Below, in pieces: positions 7,555 to 10,559 of a stretch of 10,559 nt of DNA. Numbering within the stretch: position 1 is the first letter of the stretch; each line of letters opens with the position of its first letter. Below the pieces are notes generated by a model, which was given only the letters and a program-made list of their open reading frames with translations, was not told where the DNA came from and made no database searches. The DNA comes from Woeseiaceae bacterium (lineage in GTDB: Bacteria; Pseudomonadota; Gammaproteobacteria; Steroidobacterales; Woeseiaceae). The translations under genes and the position numbers were made by a program. The stretch is from the NCBI GenBank assembly GCA_022866645.1, contig JALHUQ010000220.1:1-10559 (forward strand). Direction: 5' to 3'.

Positions 7555-9531
7555 TTACATGCCTCCCGGGCCGCAATCGTTCTTCAAATAATCAATCATT
7601 GTTTCGTACAGTGCGATCTGGTGCCGATAGAACAACGTATTTGAAAAATGATCCGCGCCATCCAACTCAAGATACTTGTAGTTCTTCCCGTACTCGTCCA
7701 GGAGCTTGTGGTATTTCTTCACATGCTCCGGGGGTACCCGCTGATCAACAGTGCCATGAACCAGCAGAATAGGAACGTTGACGTTTTGCACTTCTTCTAT
7801 TGGCGAAATACTGTCATCCCACATTCGTAGCTGTTCTTCTGCCCCGGTACCACGAAGCTGGTAGCGATAATAGTTAATCTGCATCAACGGGTCAGACACC
7901 GCGGCGCCCGCGATAACGCACTGGTAGATTTGTTCCTTGCGCGAGGCGGCGATCAGCGCTGCGTAGCCACCGTAAGACCAACCAAACATGGCCATTCGGT
8001 CGGGATCGACCAAGCCTTGTTGGACCAGGTACAGGGCGCCGTCGTCCTTGTCGTCCTGCATCTTGTAGCCACCCTGGCCACCGTCCATGAAGGCATCCAG
8101 GTAAAACTTCATGCCGTAGCCCTTCGAACCACGGTACTGCGGCTGCAGGACCATATAGCCGTTATTCGCGAGCATTTGCGACCACTCGTCGTAGACGACC
8201 GTTTCCTGTACGAACGGGCCGCCATGCGGCAACACGATCAGAGGGAATGGGCCCTCACCTTGCGGCACCGTCAGATATGCCGGTATATCCCGACCATCAC
8301 GCGCCTTGTAGCTAATGTACTTCACGTCCGCGAGGTTCTTGCTCTCTAATAAGGGCTGCTTGCTGCCTACCGACTGCAGCTGGCCGTCGCGAAGAAGGTA
8401 GTAGGTTCCCGGGTCGCGTGGACCCGCGTTGTAGATGACCATCGTGTTGCCATCGCGCGACCGACTGTTGATATTCAGGTAGTGGGCATACGGGATTACC
8501 TTTTCGAGTTGCGCGTAGGTAGCGCCTTCCACTTCATCAAAATATTCAGAATGAAGTTTGTCCGTGAAATAATTGACTGCCGTAACCTGATCCGGATATG
8601 TCCAGTCATTGCTGTGGTAGCGAAGGCTGTACACGTCGGCATCGTCACGTCGATAAATGAGTTCGGAGAATTTCTTGGCTTTCACATCGAACGACCACAA
8701 ACCCACTTTGTCGTTGCCATTGTTGGCGTAGACCAGAATGTGACCCGGCATTGTGAGATCGAGTTCCGCGACAGTGAATGTTTCGAAATCATCCTCGCTC
8801 TGACGATAAATCTCCTCCCAACCCGAGCCCCCTGGCTCCCGCCAGTACCACACGAATTCACCCTTGCTCAGGTCGAATCCGCGTGCCAGCCAGGGATTTC
8901 CTGACGCGTCGAATTCTATGTTGCCCAACGAAATCTTGCCGCGGATCAACAGTTTCTTGCTACCGGTTTCGAGATCGAATTCCCAATACGCGCGGGGGCG
9001 AAACGCTTCCGACAGCTTAGAGCCGGGTCCATCATCATCGCCTTCCGAAAAAGAAATGATAATTTTGCTCGGCTTGTCCTTCAGCAAATTAACAATCGTC
9101 GGGTCGGTCTCATCAAACGACCGGATCTTTTTCTTTTTCACATCGGCGACAGCGAGACCGGTTTCGTAGACGCCCTGATTGAAACCATCGATCTTGTCGC
9201 GGACCTTCTGGCGCAACGTGAATACGATATCCTTATTACTCGCCCAGTAGAAGTTGGTCACTTCCATCTTGTCAGCACCGATGGTGAACGGCTTCTTCTC
9301 GAGATCGGCGGTTTCGTAGACTTCGATAATGGGGTTGGCCGTTTTCGATGGAATTTTCATCAGGCCCAGGTACTTGCCGTCCGGCGATACCTGCGCGTTA
9401 TTGATGACCTCACGAAGTGCCCAATACTCCAGTGGGTACGGTTCTGGCGCTTTGCCGGCCATTGCAATACCGGACCCCAACAGGCCAAGCGAGCTCAGCC
9501 AAAAAAACACAACCAGTAGTCTCTTCATCAT
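7555..9531 (-). CDS. Secreted S9-family serine peptidase
   Basis: Prolyl oligopeptidase-family exopeptidase/oligopeptidase (dipeptidyl or acylaminoacyl peptidase-like), 658 residues. A signal peptide covers about 1-25 (basic MMKR, hydrophobic stretch, AMA cleavage region) and has no lipobox Cys, so a soluble periplasmic or secreted enzyme is expected. Residues of about 40-400 look like a beta-propeller with repeated WxxxD and aspartate-rich turns (SPDGKYL near the start). The alpha/beta-hydrolase catalytic domain follows: oxyanion segment HGGPF from His436, nucleophile elbow GWSYGG with Ser519, Asp596 in HGTVDQRVP, and His628 in DGADHFSN. The triad is complete. The start has two adjacent ATGs at 9531 and 9528. 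The gene lies downstream of a TonB-dependent receptor in the same direction, which suggests work on imported peptides, but a strong terminator lies between them. It converges with ilvB. The exact cleavage specificity cannot be read from the sequence. Confidence 0.94.
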   Translation of the reverse strand: MMKRLLVVFFWLSSLGLLGSGIAMAGKAPEPYPLEYWALREVINNAQVSPDGKYLGLMKIPSKTANPIIEVYETADLEKKPFTIGADKMEVTNFYWASNKDIVFTLRQKVRDKIDGFNQGVYETGLAVADVKKKKIRSFDETDPTIVNLLKDKPSKIIISFSEGDDDGPGSKLSEAFRPRAYWEFDLETGSKKLLIRGKISLGNIEFDASGNPWLARGFDLSKGEFVWYWREPGGSGWEEIYRQSEDDFETFTVAELDLTMPGHILVYANNGNDKVGLWSFDVKAKKFSELIYRRDDADVYSLRYHSNDWTYPDQVTAVNYFTDKLHSEYFDEVEGATYAQLEKVIPYAHYLNINSRSRDGNTMVIYNAGPRDPGTYYLLRDGQLQSVGSKQPLLESKNLADVKYISYKARDGRDIPAYLTVPQGEGPFPLIVLPHGGPFVQETVVYDEWSQMLANNGYMVLQPQYRGSKGYGMKFYLDAFMDGGQGGYKMQDDKDDGALYLVQQGLVDPDRMAMFGWSYGGYAALIAASRKEQIYQCVIAGAAVSDPLMQINYYRYQLRGTGAEEQLRMWDDSISPIEEVQNVNVPILLVHGTVDQRVPPEHVKKYHKLLDEYGKNYKYLELDGADHFSNTLFYRHQIALYETMIDYLKNDCGPGGM

Positions 9532-9540
9532 ACCCGTCCC

Positions 9541-9574
9541 AAAAAATGGCCCGCGGGACTCACACCCCGCGGGC
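9541..9574 (-). terminator. Rho-independent terminator after TonB receptor gene
   Basis: A perfect 9-bp stem, GCCCGCGGG at 9549-9557 paired with CCCGCGGGC at 9566-9574, closes an 8-nt loop. On the minus strand it is followed after two bases by six T residues (9546-9541), the classical intrinsic terminator form. It lies 37 nt past the receptor stop and ends only 10 nt before the S9 peptidase start. Read on the plus strand the stem is followed by TTGATTTTAC, so it may work weakly in the other direction too. Confidence 0.85.
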
Positions 9575-9610
9575 TTGATTTTACTCTATCATGGTCGATG
9601 AACGACCCGA

Positions 9611-10559
9611 CTAATTACCGCCACCAAAGTTGACACGAACGTCCACGAAGTAGGACCGTCCCTGAAGGTCGTAGCCGTAACCAATCGGTGTGTTGTTGAT
9701 AGCCAGCACTTCTGTGCCATCAACGATCGGTGGTGCTTCGTCAAAGGCATTGCGGATACCACCGCCCACAGTCCAGCGATCACCGTAGTAATAAAGTGAA
9801 ACATGGTGCAGGAAGTAGTTATCTCCGTCACCATAGTCGCGGCAGAGCACATCAGTTGGCGGTCCGAAGCACGTATCAGAACCACCGGTGATGGCCTCAT
9901 CGAAAGCGTCTACGCCACCAACATCCTGCTGGACTGCCGACAGGTAACGTGTTTCCCACGTCAAACGCCACTGGTCATAGTCAAAGCGCAGGCCGGAGCG
10001 AACATTCCAGGTCGGGAAGCCCCATTCGCCCTGGAAAGTATCAACATCCGAGAAACCGTCATCATCGATGAAAAGGGTCGAACGCTCGAGCACGCGGCTA
10101 GCTGTAACGTCCCACGCCAGGTCGATCGGACGATCGAAAATTGTGAACGAGTCGTCGAATGTCAGATTGACGTCTACACCGCGTGCCGCCTCTGCTTCAC
10201 GGTTGATGAAGCCCGAATCGAGGATAGAGATTCGCGGATTAGTCGGATCCGACAAGTCGCGGGAGATGCGACTACAGAAAGCACTGTTACCGGTCAACGA
10301 GTTATAGCAATCGTTCACAATAAACTGGCCGCTGGGCTCGATGATTGTATTCGTCACATCAATTTCGTAGTAAGTCGCACTCAATGCCAGGCCGAACGCA
10401 TTGGTGAAGGGTTGATCCCATGCAAAACCGGCAGACCAAGACTCGGATTCTTCCGCTTTCAGATCGAGAGCACCACCTCGTGCAATTTCTGTGGAGAAGA
10501 CAGGAGTGAATGGGAAGTTACTTGCCTGCAGTGGATCAACGCCATTAGCGATACAGTTC
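9611..10559 (-). CDS. TonB-dependent outer-membrane receptor, C-terminal part
   Basis: Outer-membrane active transporter driven by TonB-ExbB-ExbD. Only the last 315 codons are in the window; the frame is open to the right edge, so the plug domain and most of the barrel are missing. The visible part shows features of the C-terminal barrel: the ALDLKAEESESWSAGF segment matches the family's LKPExSxSWxxGF strand, followed by alternating aromatic strands such as ALSATYYEIDV, LRFDYDQWRLTWETRY, HHVSLYYYGDRWTVGGGIRNAFDE and RSYFVDVRVNF. Two cysteine pairs (CYNSLTGNSAFC and CFGPPTDVLC) sit in predicted outer loops and may form disulfides, as seen in large receptors of peptide/carbohydrate type. The barrel normally ends at the terminal aromatic residue; here GGGN follows Phe. 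The internal TTG at 10384 is not a real start. A strong terminator follows the TAG. The ligand is unknown; an S9 peptidase next door makes peptides plausible. Confidence 0.92.
   Translation of the reverse strand, partial: NCIANGVDPLQASNFPFTPVFSTEIARGGALDLKAEESESWSAGFAWDQPFTNAFGLALSATYYEIDVTNTIIEPSGQFIVNDCYNSLTGNSAFCSRISRDLSDPTNPRISILDSGFINREAEAARGVDVNLTFDDSFTIFDRPIDLAWDVTASRVLERSTLFIDDDGFSDVDTFQGEWGFPTWNVRSGLRFDYDQWRLTWETRYLSAVQQDVGGVDAFDEAITGGSDTCFGPPTDVLCRDYGDGDNYFLHHVSLYYYGDRWTVGGGIRNAFDEAPPIVDGTEVLAINNTPIGYGYDLQGRSYFVDVRVNFGGGN

Noticed and set aside
10382..10384. TTG start giving a 257-residue protein
   Set aside because: The frame is open to the right edge and the upstream translation continues the TonB-receptor barrel, so this is an internal codon.

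Overview
The window looks like chromosomal housekeeping DNA from a Gram-negative bacterium, most likely a proteobacterium and probably a gammaproteobacterium. Evidence for this is a Sec-exported patatin-like phospholipase, a TonB-dependent outer-membrane receptor, an IlvH that aligns closely with the enterobacterial protein, and moderately G+C-rich coding sequence. Species cannot be fixed from sequence alone. No tRNA, rRNA, CRISPR array, insertion sequence or phage gene was seen. Coding density is very high: the longest gap without a gene is the 155-base divergent region at 5534-5688.

Left half (1-5533, all minus strand). Five genes are packed head to tail and read right to left: ilvH (acetolactate synthase regulatory subunit), proB (glutamate 5-kinase), proA (gamma-glutamyl phosphate reductase), glpD (FAD-dependent glycerol-3-phosphate dehydrogenase), and a signal-peptide-bearing patatin-like phospholipase that runs off the left edge. 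Junctions are +3, -8, -1 and +6 nt, so one transcript with translational coupling is very likely. The unit joins branched-chain amino acid regulation, the first two steps of proline synthesis, glycerol-3-phosphate oxidation and a lipid hydrolase.

Middle (5534-7539). A 155-bp divergent region separates ilvH from a plus-strand acetolactate synthase catalytic subunit (ilvB/ilvI type). The two subunits of one enzyme are therefore transcribed away from each other instead of forming the usual large-small operon.

Right half (7555-10559, minus strand). A secreted S9-family serine peptidase converges on ilvB with a 15-nt gap. Upstream of it lies the C-terminal part of a TonB-dependent receptor that enters from the right edge, followed by a strong rho-independent terminator. 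The pair suggests peptide capture and degradation at the cell envelope.

No clearly new biological system is evident. The points worth a second look are the split acetolactate synthase locus, the composition of the five-gene operon, the possible type Vd (PlpD-like) nature of the truncated patatin, and the way transcription stops and starts around the S9 peptidase.
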